Part shown: positions 10,718 to 23,360 of the stretch, in pieces
Layout: the number at the start of each line of letters is the position of its first letter
Position numbering within the stretch: position 1 is the stretch's first letter
NCBI RefSeq assembly: GCF_000340215.1
Contig: NW_006921538.1
Location: 2,424,651 to 2,488,650, forward strand
DNA length: 64,000 nucleotides
From: Pseudocercospora fijiensis CIRAD86
Taxonomy: Eukaryota; Ascomycota; Dothideomycetes; Mycosphaerellales; Mycosphaerellaceae
Direction: 5' to 3'
The notes under the pieces: model-generated
Told to the model about the DNA's origin: nothing
The model's database searches: none
What the model saw: only the letters and a program-made list of their open reading frames with translations
Made by a program: the position numbers and the translations under genes

Positions 10718-12244
10718 ATGGCCGGGCTGCATCAATTGAAGCAGCAACTGGAGAATGATCCGGGGCTGCCAGTAGAGAACTCGACCAGATCATACTGGCA
10801 ACAACCGCCGACTAGGCCTCTGGCCGACCTGCAGTCTTCGAAGCTGCCGCGCAACGTAGATGTGGTGATCATTGGCTCTGGTGACTCAAGTTCAGCCTCT
10901 GTCGCAGACCCGTGCTGATTTCTCCTTCTTTACCCGCAGGAATCACGGGGTGCAGTGTGGCCCGACAGCTCCTGATGCAAGCTCATGACTTACATATTGC
11001 CATGCTGGATGCTCGTCAGATCTGCAGCGGAGCCACGGGGAGAAACGGCGGACATGTGAAAGCCGTCCCGGAAGTGAGCTATGCAGATCTGGCTCCTCGA
11101 ATAGGCAGAGAAAAGGCGCGAGAAGTGGTCGACTTTACGCTTGCAAATGTTGAAGAGCTCTTTGCCGTAGCAGCAACACTTCCGGCAGAGCTCCAGCGCT
11201 ATAGCGAGATTCGCCGTGTCGAAAGTGTCAATCTGTTCACTGACGACTCCGGATTCTCTCAAATGCAGGCGAAGCTTGAGGACTTCCGGGCAAACAATCA
11301 AGATCTCGCTGGTCGCATGCGAGTGCTTTCCAAGAGCGAGCTGCAACAAGACTACGGAGTTGACAACGCAGCTGGCGGCGTGACGTCCCAAGCTGGAGCT
11401 GCGTGGCCATATCGATTGATCACGGGAATGCTGTCGGATCTGCTCGAAAGGTATGGCGAGCGATTCTCAATAGATGCCCATACGCCGGTCCAGAGTATTG
11501 ATGTCGATGGACAGCACTACTTGGTAAAAACCCCTCGAGGCGATATCAAGACTAGTCGTGTCGTACATGCCACCAATGGGCATGCTGGCCATTTATTACC
11601 AGGACTTCGTGGCCCCTTGTGGCCATTGCGTGGCCAAATGACCGCACAAACACCTCATGCCTCATTTGGCGTCCACGGGTCAAGGTCGTATTCGATACAC
11701 TACCGCAACGGCTTCGACTACATAACCCAGAGTGGAGAAGGCGGCGAGATCTTCATCGGAGGAGGACTTGTCATGTCTGAAGCTCATCACGACCTGGGAA
11801 ACGCTCTAGACGACAGCAATGCTACTCTTCCAGTCGCTCACCTTGGTGGCATCATGGACGCTACATTTGGTCGCCCCGTGCGCAGCGAGATCAAAGCAGC
11901 TTGGACTGGTGTTATGGGCTGTACCACAGATGGTCTACCGCTTGTTGGCAAGCTCCCAAAAGCCGCTACCACTCGAGATGGCAGTGGTGAATATATCTCT
12001 GCCGGCTACAACGGCTATGGAAGTAAGTACTGGAATGGGACATTCCTTTTTTTGCGCCTGATTGCTGACATTACTAGTGCCCAATGCCTGGCTTTGCGGT
12101 AAACATATCGCCAATCTAATCCTTGACAAGCCGGCCGACCAACCCATTCCTACCGCCTACAACGTGAGCGACGAGAGGCTGCAGAATATGGATGTCGAGG
12201 CTTCCGCCCGTGAGTGGCTTGCTATGTTTGGTCAGAGTACTTGA
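10718..12244 (+). CDS. FAD-dependent oxidoreductase (DAO family)
   Basis: Three exons, 10718-10880, 10940-12022 and 12078-12244, encode 470 residues. The introns are 59 and 55 nt with GT-AG ends and CTGA(C/T) branch sites. Splicing the first intron restores the N-terminal dinucleotide-binding motif Ile-Ile-Gly-Ser-Gly-Ile-Thr-Gly, which puts Gly-x-Gly-x-x-Gly at about residues 53-58. The C-terminal part has the family's Thr-x-Asp-Gly-Leu-Pro-Leu-Val-Gly block. Splicing the second intron joins the Gly-Tyr-Asn-Gly-Tyr-Gly-Met-Pro block to a final helix. DAO-family enzymes oxidise amines or amino acids with FAD; the substrate cannot be read from the sequence. There is no signal peptide, so it is probably cytosolic or peroxisomal. 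An MFS remnant and a Zn2Cys6 regulator follow, as in catabolic clusters. Confidence 0.88.
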
Positions 12245-12409
12245 GAGCCGTATAGCTATACTGTGACAAACACTTCACGGCAAACAATTCAATGCGTACG
12301 TTGCAGACAGTAGTCTAGCCTCTATACATCTTTGATGCCTCTGAAATTGGACTGCTGAAGACCGTGCTGACTGTGAACCGCTCCATTATCTGACACTCTC
12401 GCAGGAACA

Positions 12410-12997
12410 ATAATATTTTCGAGCCGGAGATGCGACTCTGGACAGCTTTTCCATCCATAATTCTCATGCCTGCTGGCGTCCTGTGGTTTGGTTTGTCGAC
12501 CGCTTACAGTGATCACTGGGTTATTCCAGCCGTCGGCTTTGGAGTCTTCGGCTTTGGATTCGTTGTTATCGGTGATGTTGCGTTGACCTATGCCATGGAT
12601 TGCTGCAAAGACGTAAGCTTCCGATGAGGAGTCATGCGTGCTTTGCGTCATAACATATGTACAGGTCATCGGTGACCCGTTGATCGGCATATCCTTCGTG
12701 AGAAACGTGATTGCAACAATCATTGCGACAACATTGACTCCATGGGTCGCAGATGTTGGTTTGGCGAATGTCGCTGTTATATCCGCAGTGCTCGCCTTCT
12801 CACTCTCTCTGCCCACGATTCCACCGATGATTTATGGTAAGCGATGTAGGATCTGGACGGCGGACCGACTGGAGGTCATGGCCGCAAAACAGTACGTGTC
12901 TCGAAGTACTAGATATCCTGCTCAGAACAAATCCAGAAGTGGTGTTTGGTGCATCTCCTCACAAGCATCCACTTTCAACCGCTGTCTTAGAAAGTGA
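12410..12997 (+). pseudogene. MFS transporter, C-terminal remnant
   Basis: Coding sequence starts abruptly behind a splice-acceptor-like CAG (12407-12409) with a Phe-Glu-Pro-Glu-Met-Arg-Leu-Trp stretch. This is the cytoplasmic loop before the last membrane helices in fungal drug:H+ antiporter-like MFS proteins. Four hydrophobic helices follow. A 52 nt intron (12613-12664) must be removed to keep the frame, and the end is a basic Lys-Arg/Thr-Ala-Asp tail. Only about 150 residues of an expected 450-550 are present, and no upstream coding sequence fits between here and the oxidoreductase stop at 12244. The 5' two-thirds are therefore deleted. The retained intron signals and open frame suggest a recent loss. 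Confidence 0.65.
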
Positions 12998-13059
12998 TTT
13001 TCCAAAACTTCTTGCGGAACTTGTTGTTTAGAGCGCAAAGAGGACGTCGATACAGCATC

Positions 13060-15412
13060 TCAGCCTGGTTGCACCTGATATGCTGGAAGCGAGCTCACGG
13101 CGGACGCGAACTTCGAGCTGAATGGATGTTCGCCTCCTCGAAACTCCCCAATGAGCCTCCCAAGTCCCTCAAGCAGGGCGTGAACTGTAATGTGCCCGGT
13201 CGTCATGGCTCCAGGAATCACATCTGGCTCCAAAGGCCCGAGCACCAACTCTAGATGTATGAGGGGAGTCGCATTGATCGCTGTCAGAATTCCAACGGTC
13301 ACGTCATAGATCTTCTCTGCCATTCCCACGCCATGGACTTCCATAGCGGCGAGAGAAAGTCTGCTACAATATGCGAGCAGAGCGTGTGCGATGTGACAAG
13401 CAAACTCGTAGCGAAGCTCCTCGTAGTCCGAAGTTTCCCGTAAGAGCTGATGTGACAAGCAAAGATTCCACAGGCGGTTCAAGAGCCAGAATTGAGCGAC
13501 CGAGATATCGGCTTGTTGGCTTTCTACCAGCTGCGCGAGCGGAAGTGGTGTGACCGATGGAGCGAAGCTGATGTTGCCAGCAATGCAAGCCTCTCGGACT
13601 CTTCGCTGAGCTCGGAATGTCTGCAATGCTCGTCTTCGATCAAACGTCTCGCATGCACCATCACTGTAATGACAGAAGCCGTTCCAGCAATCCATTACAT
13701 TTTCATCAACGGTGTCGAATGTATCCATGAGGTAGAGAAGACCGGTCATGCCAACGGCGTCCGCTTGGTCCTGGTAGATTAGCAACGAGATATACTCGTC
13801 TGTGGCCCTAGAATCAAATGCCTGCATGAATCGAGCTGCGACGCCAGGCTGTCCTCTAAAGCTGATAGCGTGATTTTGTTGGAGAGCAAATGCTCGCTCA
13901 GTCACTGAAAGAACCAGATATGTTCGCAGCCACTGCTCCCTCTTCTCTGAGGCCAGCCCGTCGTATGAATTAGGTAGATGTAGTCCGAGGGAGTATGCCA
14001 GGTCGACAGCCTCTCTGAGTCGATGTCTGGCTGCTTTGTGCTCGCTGTTGCCAAATAAGCATGCGAACAGGAAAAAGCTTGCCAGAATCATCTCGATTGT
14101 CGGATCCTCGCCAAAGCTCACAGCTACCCTCAACTTCACGCATTCTTCCATCAGCATGCGGGCCTGAATCGACCGGGAGGGCATTGATCTTCGCTCGTGG
14201 ATGTGAACTGGCTGAGTCATTGCGAATGCTGCCAAACCCAGCAGCATTGATCCATATTGAGGATCTGTACGGTGTTTTCGCAGCAGCATATCAGAGTACA
14301 GACGCGTTCTACTAAGAATTGGGACCTACAGGAGTGAGATTTTGGCGTCAGTAAATGTCATGAGATCGCTTCTTCAGTGCGCAAAATTCGAATTCGCACG
14401 AAGCTTTTGAGCTATAGCGATCTTTTGCAGACTTACAGTCGGGTGCAAACGTTTGAAGTAGACATCGATCCATGGCAGAAGCGTTGTCTCGTTGACTCTG
14501 GCTGGCCAAGCATCCGCAGCTGCAGCGAGAGGTGCTAATTCTTGCTCCAGAATTGCGCCAAATGGATCAGTCATGCCAGAAGGGGATTCCGCAGGTAAAC
14601 TTGGAAATATGTATGACGCTGGACTTGTGATGGAGTTGCCACCTATACTTGTGGTGGAGTGCTCGCTTGCAGCATACTGCTGATGGGGTGGTCGTGGTGT
14701 GGCCCCAGCGATCGCAGAACTCATATCGGCCGCAGCCTGCTCAGTATTGCCAACTCCGTATGCCGGCATCGTGTGAGCTGCTGACGTGGGATCAGGCTGC
14801 GAGGCCGATGATGCAGACCACGTTTGTCGTTCCGCATACCCACTTTGCATGGCATGTCCATTGCTGTCAAAGTTGGCCGTGCTGACTCGCGAAAGTGACT
14901 CCATGGTTGGACTTGCTTCGAATGGCATGCGGTCTTGGTCTGATGACGAGAGACTTTTCTGATGAAGACGAATCTCGCTCATACGCTTCCCCGCTGGACC
15001 TCGTTTCTTGCGTGGCTTGTCGTAGGTACAAGTGAAACCTTTCAGCGAACAATTCGTACCTATGTTCCAAGCGATGCTGTCAGCCACGCGAGCCACGCCA
15101 ACACCATGCTCTCAGCACAGCGAGTAAGCACCAGAGCTACACCATGGCGATCTCGAGGCTCTACGCTGGCCGGCCGTACATGGTATACACGGCCTGCTGA
15201 CGCTCTTCAGACTTACAAGGCTTCGTCATCTGGCATTTGACCTTCCTTTGCTTGCACTGGTCGCACGCGCGATCCGCCGATGTCTTCGGCTTGCCTGTGC
15301 TCGTGCCATTTGCGGCGTCGAGGATGCCAAACATCGTCTGCAACGCATTGTCGATGTGAGAATGGGGCAGAGAGAGGAGAGGAAGTGCGACATTCAGTAG
15401 TAAGCTAGACAT
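13060..15412 (-). CDS. Zn2Cys6 transcription factor with fungal-specific TF domain
   Basis: Three exons on the minus strand (15412-15217, 15059-14437, 14325-13060) give 694 residues. The first intron (157 nt) splits the zinc cluster. After splicing, the cysteines at 50, 53, 60, 66, 69 and 76 form a perfect C-x2-C-x6-C-x5-C-x2-C-x6-C, followed by a basic linker. A Ser/Ala/Gln-rich disordered region (about 95-240) leads into the helical fungal middle-homology region, with the typical Leu-Arg-Glu-Ala-Val-Asp-Leu-Ala-Tyr-Ser-Leu-Gly-Leu-His block. Overall it resembles sugar-responsive regulators of the maltose/sucrose type. That is family resemblance only, and the target genes are unknown. It is convergent with the MFS remnant and shares an upstream region with the interrupted HsbA gene. 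Confidence 0.88.
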
Positions 15413-16335
15413 GGAAGGGTAGAATAAGGTTAATCTTTGCGGGGTGAGGCTAGTCTCAGTGCACAGACCACACGCTTAGCCAGCCAATGGTTGTTTGTTC
15501 CTCACCCTGCCCAAGCATAAGGCACGGTGCTCACTCACTCACTCACTCACTCCAGGCTCGTACTTCTTTGCGCATTTCTTGAATGTACTCGTGCATTCTC
15601 AGCCCAGAAGCGAAGTACTCAGACCCATCCTGATGGGTGGCGAGCCAAGATCGCCCAATCTGCCTTCCTTTTGAGCTGGAGCGAAAGCCCTGCTGAAATA
15701 TGGTTGTTTCGCACTCTTTGAAGCGTTGCGTTCCTCGTGCAGACCATGTGATCATTTACAGCTGGCGGAGCAGAATATTCCCTGTGGATAGCTCGGTATA
15801 GCTTCGCTGTCATGTTTGGCCTTCAGCCATCGTCGATCTCACGCTGGTAGGTGCATAGGCGTCGCCCATCTGGGCGAGGTCGTAGGGCTTACATATTTAG
15901 CGAAGCGGTGCTCTTCGTAAAGTTCACTCAAATTTTGAGGCCATCGCTGGCGCGTCCCGTTGGAGTCTGCACAGCACTTAATGGATACGTGCGTGCGGAA
16001 GAGGGTGCGGCCTCGAAGGTGGCCAGACAGCTCTTAGAGATCGATATCTTCCAAGTACTTGTCGCTGCGCGCAATCCGGACATTGCTACTTAGTGGTTAT
16101 GCTTCGAACGGTGCCTGATGAGAAGCGACATGTCCAATTGCAAGTTCGGCTTCCTCGCTGATCACCTCGGCATTTCACTTAGCACGTTGTTGACAGACAC
16201 CTCTAATCTCTGAGCAAAGCGGGCGTTGCTAAGCATGGCAGTACAAAGACTGCCCACATCCTGGGTTAAGAGTAGGCAGATACCACTTCATTCACTCCTA
16301 CAAGCCCAACATTCACTCAGCAGAGCACATCCAAA
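15413..16335. other. Divergent intergenic region, Zn2Cys6 gene / HsbA gene
   Basis: This 0.9 kb probably holds both promoters. A (CTCA)n tract lies at about 15532-15552. The short open frames here on both strands overlap each other and show no family resemblance, so I see no gene. Confidence 0.6.
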
Positions 16336-16748
16336 ATGCGTGGACTCACCTTGCTCCTCCTGGCACCATTCGCCCTTGCGAGCCCTATCCAAAAGCGAGC
16401 AACCGCGCAGGACGTGAACAACGACATCACCGGCATCGACCGAGCAGTGCGCAAGCTCACCGCAGCCGTTTCAGCATATCAGGGTGGCATTCAAGAATCC
16501 GAGCCGGTGTTTGCTGCGGCTTTGGGAATCCACGCGATCAACAGGAAAGGCTATGCCGACGCCAACGCGGCTCCAAGCTTCACATCCGCCGAGTCCAAAG
16601 CAATCGTCGACAATGTCAACGACTCGGTCGGCGTCAGTATTCCAGAAGGTGTCAAGGTCATTGAGGCTAAGAAGCCTCTCTTCGACGACGCGGACCTAAC
16701 GAGCGTGGTCAAGGCGACGATTGACCTGCTGAAAACCGACCATGAAAC

Positions 16749-16753
16749 CTTCT
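16749..16753. repeat. Target-site duplication, left copy
   Basis: CTTCT directly before the LTR, repeated at 23559-23563 after the other LTR. Five base pairs is the normal duplication size for LTR retrotransposons. The duplicated bases belong to the HsbA coding sequence. Confidence 0.95.
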
Positions 16754-16935
16754 TGTTGTGAATCGTGCTAAGGATGCAACTAATCATCGGATTGACAACT
16801 ATGTAACTATACGAAGAAGGATTAGGAGCCTGCTATAGAAACTGCAGTTAATATACCTATTGTGCGTCCTTCCTCTTAGCATAGGTTAGCTAATGGTATT
16901 AGCTGACTAGCATATCACCTAACTAAACTATAACA
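16754..16935 (-). repeat. Copia 3' LTR
   Basis: 182 bp, starting TGTTGTGAATCG on the plus strand and ending CTATAACA. It pairs with 23377-23558; more CpA sites have become TpA in the second half of this copy than in its partner. Confidence 0.95.
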
Positions 16936-16936
16936 C

Positions 16937-16945
16937 TCCCCCTTA
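16937..16945 (-). promoter_or_regulatory. Copia polypurine tract
   Basis: The minus strand reads AAGGGGGAG directly before the 3' LTR, which is the expected position and composition of the plus-strand primer of reverse transcription. Confidence 0.75.
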
Positions 16946-17304
16946 GGTAGAGATAATGTACTGTTTAGATTAGACACTTTAAATCTAGGCTTAGAGCTTC
17001 ACTTCATCTTCTAACTGCCTTTAGATGTTAGACTATATCTGCTTTACGTGCAGCTTTATATGCTGTGCTACTTGTACGTGCTTGTATTACATTGTTTGCT
17101 AATTAGTTTGCTTTAGAGTGATGTCCTTAGTCGTAATTGTAGGGTTAGCAGGTGCCTATAAGAGACACCTAAGCTTAACTAAACAACTTGAACTTTTACA
17201 ATCTACTCTTTAGCAATCCCCTAAGTATTAGCAGCCTCTACTAGAATTCAAATTCTTACTAAAACTTTTCAAGTTTAATAGCTAGCCGAGACTTTATTAT
17301 AGCG

Positions 17305-18300
17305 ATGATTCTTCACCCTAGCCTAGGGAGTATAGCGAGTAGTATAGGTAGTAGTAGCAGCGGCGGCGGTAGTAACGATCTAAACAAGAATCGGCACCCT
17401 TCGCGTTATAATAAGCTCTAGCTTATAGAGACTAGTAAGTGTTGCTATTAGAGTTTTCCCTTTCTAACAATTTGCTAACTAGGCGCAGTTCTTAAGGAAG
17501 TTTAGTTAACTATCGCGATTCTCTAGAGAATCATCTAGTGCTTAACTAATATTAGTCCGGAGTAGACTCCGCCTTAGCTACGCAACGTTAATGTTAGGTA
17601 CTTCATTACGAACTAGGATAATGCTCGGCTATTTCTAAGTGTGCCTCCGCGCCTACGTAAGGCGGCTAAGGCATTTAACTTAGGTTCAAAGTCGAATGTT
17701 AACTACTTGCCTACTACGCTTGTATATACGGCTGCTGCTAGACGCGTGCATACTAGTAATAGCCAGTGTAGTCCTTATAAGTAGTTAAAGGGTCCGTACT
17801 TAGAGTGTATAACTCTGAGTTATCGAATCAATAGCTAGGATATTGCTTTTCTGAAGGGCGCCTACACTAACTGTGCTAGCCTAAACTATTATAGTCAATG
17901 CGAGTTCTCTAGTAAGTTGAATCTAGTCTTATACATTTTTGAAGCAAAAACACTAATTCTTTTCTTAGGTTACGTCTCTCGGCTACGCTCTAATACGAAT
18001 CGTTAGACGCCTATAGTACCTCTACCGCCTCGCAATCCGGGGAGTAGAGCGGGCACTAATTAGCGTCGTCTGTACGTGCTAGTCCCGTCTAGCATCGATT
18101 AGAGTACTCCTTAGGGCGCGTAGGCAGTAGCAAATTTGCTGCTACAGCAGGCAAATGCTTATGCCTAGGCTGCTACTTAGGGACGTAGTCGTAGGCTAGG
18201 TTCTGGGTTGTCTACTAGTCCTAGCTCGACTCGTAGTTCCGGTAGTCCTTAGGAGGGTTTCTCTAATTACGAAGATAGTAATGCTAAGATAGGTGGCTGA
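17305..18300 (+). pseudogene. Antisense frame inside the copia element, unknown protein
   Basis: On the strand opposite to gag-pol, between the end of pol (18624) and the 3' LTR, one frame runs from the ATG at 17305 to the TGA at 18298: 332 codons, no indel. It is interrupted by about 16 TAG/TAA, all explainable as Gln codons changed at CpA. The N-terminus is Ser/Gly-rich, the middle looks like a folded, basic domain with several Cys, and the C-terminus is Gln/Ala- then Ser/Arg-rich. No family is recognised. Being convergent with pol, it would need its own promoter, perhaps in the 3' LTR. TGA survives as the terminator although TpG is depleted, which slightly supports a real gene end. Confidence 0.5.
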
Positions 18301-18623
18301 TTAGGGAGATTCGGTTTTTTCTAGTAGGCAGAGAGCTATAATATATGTTTTTGATTTTGAAATAGGCTAGGTAGTCTAGATTAGTGAAAGCCTTATAGCA
18401 TTAGAGAGTTTCTAACTCCTAAGGGCTGGGGTATTTCTTCCTACTTAGTCTTAATGTTGTTATAAAAGAAATTTTGCAGCTTAGACTGCATAGTGCAGCT
18501 AAGCTGTTTCTAGAAATTAGAATGAAATTCAATAAGTATGTAAAGCTTATTTTCTAATCTTACAAATAAGATTTTTCTTTCTAAAGGAGTAACTTAGGAG
18601 TTTGTCCTAGAGACGCTGTATTA

Positions 18624-21600
18624 TTAGAGAATTTTGTTTGGAGATTTGGGCTTAGTAAAACAGTCCGCTAGCTGTTTGTTAGTAGTGACGAATTCGACAC
18701 TAATCTTTCCCTAGGCATACTGTTCTCTATAGTAGTAGTTCCTAAGGGAAACGTGCCTCGACCTCTTGGAATCTATGTAGTCCTTAATAAGGGAAATAGC
18801 TAACTGGTTGTCTACCTAGATATAAATCCTATTGACTTCTTCCCTAGTAAGTAGTTGAAGCTCAGTTATCAAATTTCGGAGCTAGCAGATTTCTCTATAT
18901 ACTTCTATTAGAGCAATATACTCTACTTTAGTGTTAGAGAGCACGACTTCCTTCTAGAGCTATAATCTCTACATAATTAGAGTATTATTAAGAAGTATAA
19001 GGGCGCCTAATGTTGATCTTAATAATAAAGGGTTACTAGCAAAGTCTACGTTAGAGTATGCCTGAAATTCCAAAGTTTTCTTCTTTCTAAAGACAAGTCC
19101 TTTGTCAACTGTACTAGCAATGTACCTCTAGAGATGTTTAGCAGCTATAATATGCTTAGGTCCGGGATTCTGAAGGAACCTAGCAAGGTGGTTGACGGTA
19201 TAGCTAATATCTAGTCTAGTTTGGTTAGCTAGAAACTGCATTTCACCAATTATAGTATTAAACAGCTAGTAGTCCTAACGGTTATAGGGGGTTGTAAGAG
19301 GCTCGTAAAGCTTCTTAAGTGGATGCTTTATTGGCTTATACTAGTCTAAGCTATGCTTCTGAAGCTTCTCTTTAGTATAGTGTATCTAGGAGATAGTAAG
19401 GTTTCCCTCCTTGTCTTCCTTTAGATAAAGGCCTAGAAACAGGTTGGACGTAACAATCTTAATTGTGTACTTCTTACGAAGACCTTCAATTAGAGCATCG
19501 ATCTTTGCCTTAGAGGTTCTAAAGATTTGGAAATTATCTATATAAAGGAGGACAAGAATACTATTACCTTACTATAGGTAACAGTTACTCTTTGTCCTGC
19601 TTAGGCTAAGTTGACGAAGAGTGTCTAAAGCATTATAGTGCTAGAGATTAGCAGCCTGCTTAAGGCTATACAATCCTTTTCTAATACGGATAATCCACTT
19701 TAGAGGGTGCTTCTTAAACAGGTGCGCGCCTTCTAGGGGTCTAATAAAAATCTCTTTATCTAGAGGGGGATTTAAGAAAGCAGTCTCGATATCAACCTAT
19801 CTTCGCTTCTAGTTTTTGTTTACTAAAAGCCTAAGGACAAGTCTAGTAGTAGCTACTCTTAGTATAAGAGCGTAGGTGTTAATATAGTTAAGACCTTGCT
19901 TCTGTGTAAAGCCTCTAGCTGTCTATCTTGCCTTATATTTGTTAATAGAGCCGTCTAGTAGGTATTTAATCTTAAAAACCTATTTTCCTATTAGAGGTGT
20001 TCTACCTTTTAGTAGGGATTCGGCTAGAATCCACTCGATTGCACTAGACTTTTCAAGAGACCTTATCTCTTTTGTAACGGCTTTTCTCTATTCATCCTAG
20101 TTAGGCCTTTTTAGGGCTTCAGCTAGGGTTGTTAGGTCAGCTAGCTTCTAAGCATCTTTTGTAGTAGCAGCTACAGCAATCTTAGTAATCTTGCTATAGT
20201 TATGCTTAGCTACGTGCTTAGCTACGGCTCTGCTAGACCTAAGTCGTACTTCGGCCTAAGGAGGGTTTAGCTAAGGTAGGTTAGGAGCCCTCTTTCTCTT
20301 ACTAGTAGTCTTAGGGACTTAGAAGGGAGTGATTGGGGTGTCTTCTGGTTTAGCAGTATCTGTTTCTTAAGTGTGCTAATTTTTCTTAGGAGCAGCTTCC
20401 TACTAGGCAACTAGTAGTTCTAGTTAGTGATCTTAGAGTGTTGGCTTATTAGCTGTAGGTATTGGCTGAGGTGGTATTCCTTGCTTAAGTGTACCTTACT
20501 CCCCCTAAGCTATAAGGGAGTCTTCCTAATCTTCCTAATTATAAGCCTGCTAAGGCTAAGGGATGCTACCTCCAAATAGCTCCCCTTAAGGTTCTAAAGA
20601 GTGCTAAGGTGTTTAGTTATTACTAGGGAATAGTGCTGGGATTCCTAACTTAAATGAAAGGTTAGACTAGGTTTCAAGTACCTAAATAGTCTCCTAAGGG
20701 ACAGCTAGTCTTAAATACTCCCCCTAAGCTTAAAGGGTACTTAGAAGCTTAGTGAAATTGTCTTTATAGACAAAGTCCTCGTTGAAGGTAACGTATAGAG
20801 AGAATCTGATGTTATGTTGCTATACGCCATCCTTCTAGTGCGGGTTCTAGAGCAGATAGTTTGTTGATGAATTTTCTTAGAATCCAATAAACTAGTAAAC
20901 GAAAGCTCTTAGTGCAAATTTCTAGGAGTTAAGTCGTTTAACCCCGGATTCGAGGTATTTGAATGCCTTATAGCCAAACCGTCTCGTCTTAGATAGGTCA
21001 ATATCTGTACTGCCGATATTCAAGTCTGATTCGAAAGCCCTAAGTGGAACTTCCTTAGTTCTTAAGTTTACTAGTCTATTGGTTAGGTAAATCGAATGCA
21101 TTACTGCAAAGCACTAGTAGTATATTAGTAGGCTAGAGTCAATTATTATTGCTCTTGCCTTAAGCAGAATCGTCTTGTTTAACGACTCTATAATGCTATT
21201 CTGCTCCGGTATATATAGTGTAGACACATCCTATCTAATGCTAACTTCCTCTGTAAAATGTACTAGATCGTTGTTAGTAAACTCTCCCCCGCTATTACTA
21301 AAGATAATCTTAGGGATTTTGTTGTATTACCTCTTGATTCTAGCTATCTAGTTGGTTAGCTTATTACTACTTGTTACCTTATCTTTGTTTCGAAGTAACA
21401 GACCCTACCTGAGCCTAGTTTTAGCATTAGTTAGGATTATAATATACCTATTTCTAAACAGATTAAATGGTTGTACGCTAACAAGGTCAATATAGACTTC
21501 GTTAAGGGCTTTTTTTAGTCTAGTTCTATATTCTCTTAACACAACTCTTTAAGCTCTCGAGAGCTTGTAGGTCTTATAGTGCTCGAGTTTAAATGTATCA

Positions 21601-23186
21601 ACTTCTTCTAGGCCTAGAATAGCTTCCTTAGTAGCTGTTAGGATCTTGTTGCCGACGTAGCTAAGTCTCTAATGCTATCTCAATGTGTCCGCTCGTAGTC
21701 TAGCGATAGCTAGGGCTAACAGCTGCCCTTTCTAACTCGATTCTAAGTTTGGTTTTGAAGCTAAGCCTAGCATTTTGACTTTAGCGTCTTTAAGGGCAAG
21801 TACTCCTTATACTTCCTTAACTTTTCTAATTAGCTTGCCTTTAAGTATTAAAGTGCCTAAAGGTCTGTCTAAGTGAATGCTATATTTCTTCTAAAGGCGC
21901 TCTGCTAAGATTAGGTTACAATCTGAGTTCGGGGAGTAGAGGACGTCTATTAGAGTAATTGGGGTTTTCTTTCCTTTATAGGTTAGGAAGATGTTAACAG
22001 TTCCTAATCGTAATACACTTAATTTTCCTACTGCTTAGGAGAACTGAATAGGCTTAGTTAGGTGCTTAAGATCGCTGAACTAGCTCTTGTTCCCTATAAT
22101 GTGCAGTAATGTACCTATATCCTAAACTTTTATGTTAGCTGTTAGGTTCTTAGAGCTTGCTGTAGCTAGTCCCGGCTTTGCAATAGCTCCCCCAATTAGG
22201 CCCCTACTAAGGCCGTCTAGCTAATAGTCTCCCTTATCTTCCGAGTTAGAGGAGGAGTCTGATTCATCTTTATCATTGTTAATGGCACTACTAGATTTGC
22301 CCTTTCCTTTGCCTTTACCCTTCTTGCCTTTGTCTTTGTCTTTGCTCTTGTCTTTCTTTCCCTAACTAGGTAGTACTATATTAGGGTGTTGCTTATAGCA
22401 CTTAGCGTTAGTATGTTTATGCTTATACTAAGTGCACTAGTCGTCATTATTGCTAATAGCCCCTCTAACAAGCTTTAAGCCGCTAGATAACTGTCTAGGA
22501 GGCTTTTCTCTCCTTAGGGACGTTATTATTGCTTTAAGGGAGGAGTCCTTAGCTTTAGGCTTATTATTATACTTCTAGGATCTGAGCTATTCGTAACTAG
22601 AAAGGCCCTAAATAAACAGCATCCTAATAAGCATATTAGGCATCTTAATGTCTAATGACTTTATAGGCGCTTCTATTATTGTAACTAAGCTAGCAAATTG
22701 TTCTGTCGATGTTTAGAATCTATTAAACTACTGCTGAAAAGATTCGCAGTACTGCTAGGTGTTCGGATTAGTAAGGGGCATCCTAATATGCCTAATAAGT
22801 TTGATAGTATCAAATATGTCTACGGTTACAATAGGCTTATATAGAGCCTCAATGTAGTCGTATGTATCCTTAGCTAACTTAGGTGTATTACCGAAGTCTA
22901 GTCTAAGAGTAGGGTCGAGTCTAGCAATAAGTATGCCTAGGGCTTAGATGTCTTTCTTTTTCCAATCCCTAAATATGTCTCTATACTACTAATCGGCTAA
23001 GTCCCCTATAAACATGCTTTTTAGAGGTAGTTTTATTTTATTAGCCTAGTTAAGTCTATGGAATACTATACTAACTAGGTCCTTTTCTAGAAGGGCCGCC
23101 TAGAATATAAGCTTCTAGTCTTAGAAGTTGATCCCCTTCCTAAGAACCTAATTCTCCTTTACTGTCTTTATCTAATTAGTGTCCAT
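18624..23186 (-). pseudogene. Copia Gag-Pol polyprotein, stop-riddled by RIP
   Basis: From the ATG at 23186 to a TAA at 18624-18626 there is one uninterrupted frame of 1520 codons with no indel. It is broken only by TAA/TAG in place of Gln/Trp codons. The domains in order are a Gag helical part (23186-22500), a CCHC-like knuckle with degraded spacing (about 22440-22395) and a Lys/Gly-rich linker. A protease-like region (about 22000-21900) and integrase with its Ser-Asn-Ser-Gly-Gly-Glu-Phe core (about 21290) follow. Next are a long Gln/Pro-rich spacer (about 20750-20250), RT with Thr-Ala-Phe-Leu-Asn (about 19770) and Tyr-Ile-Asp-Asn at the catalytic box (about 19535), then RNase H (about 18950-18640). 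Asn for the second catalytic Asp fits a G-to-A change. Confidence 0.9.
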
Positions 23187-23360
23187 CGTTCCTAGCTGCC
23201 TTTTAGTATAGTGCTAGGCAGGGCTTATAAGGGACACTTACTAGGTTTTAGTCCGAACTAGAGCTCTTAACTAGGTACCTAATAGGTCTAGATAGCTAGC
23301 TCTGTTTGGTGGACTCTGGAAATAGTTCTTTTGTAGTTGAACTGGACAGGTAAGCGTATA

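Noticed and set aside
10990..11391. Minus-strand frame of 133 codons
   Set aside because: Antisense to exon 2 of the FAD oxidoreductase, with no family resemblance.
12322..12816. Minus-strand frame of 164 codons
   Set aside because: It overlaps the MFS remnant, whose plus-strand translation is clearly a transporter.
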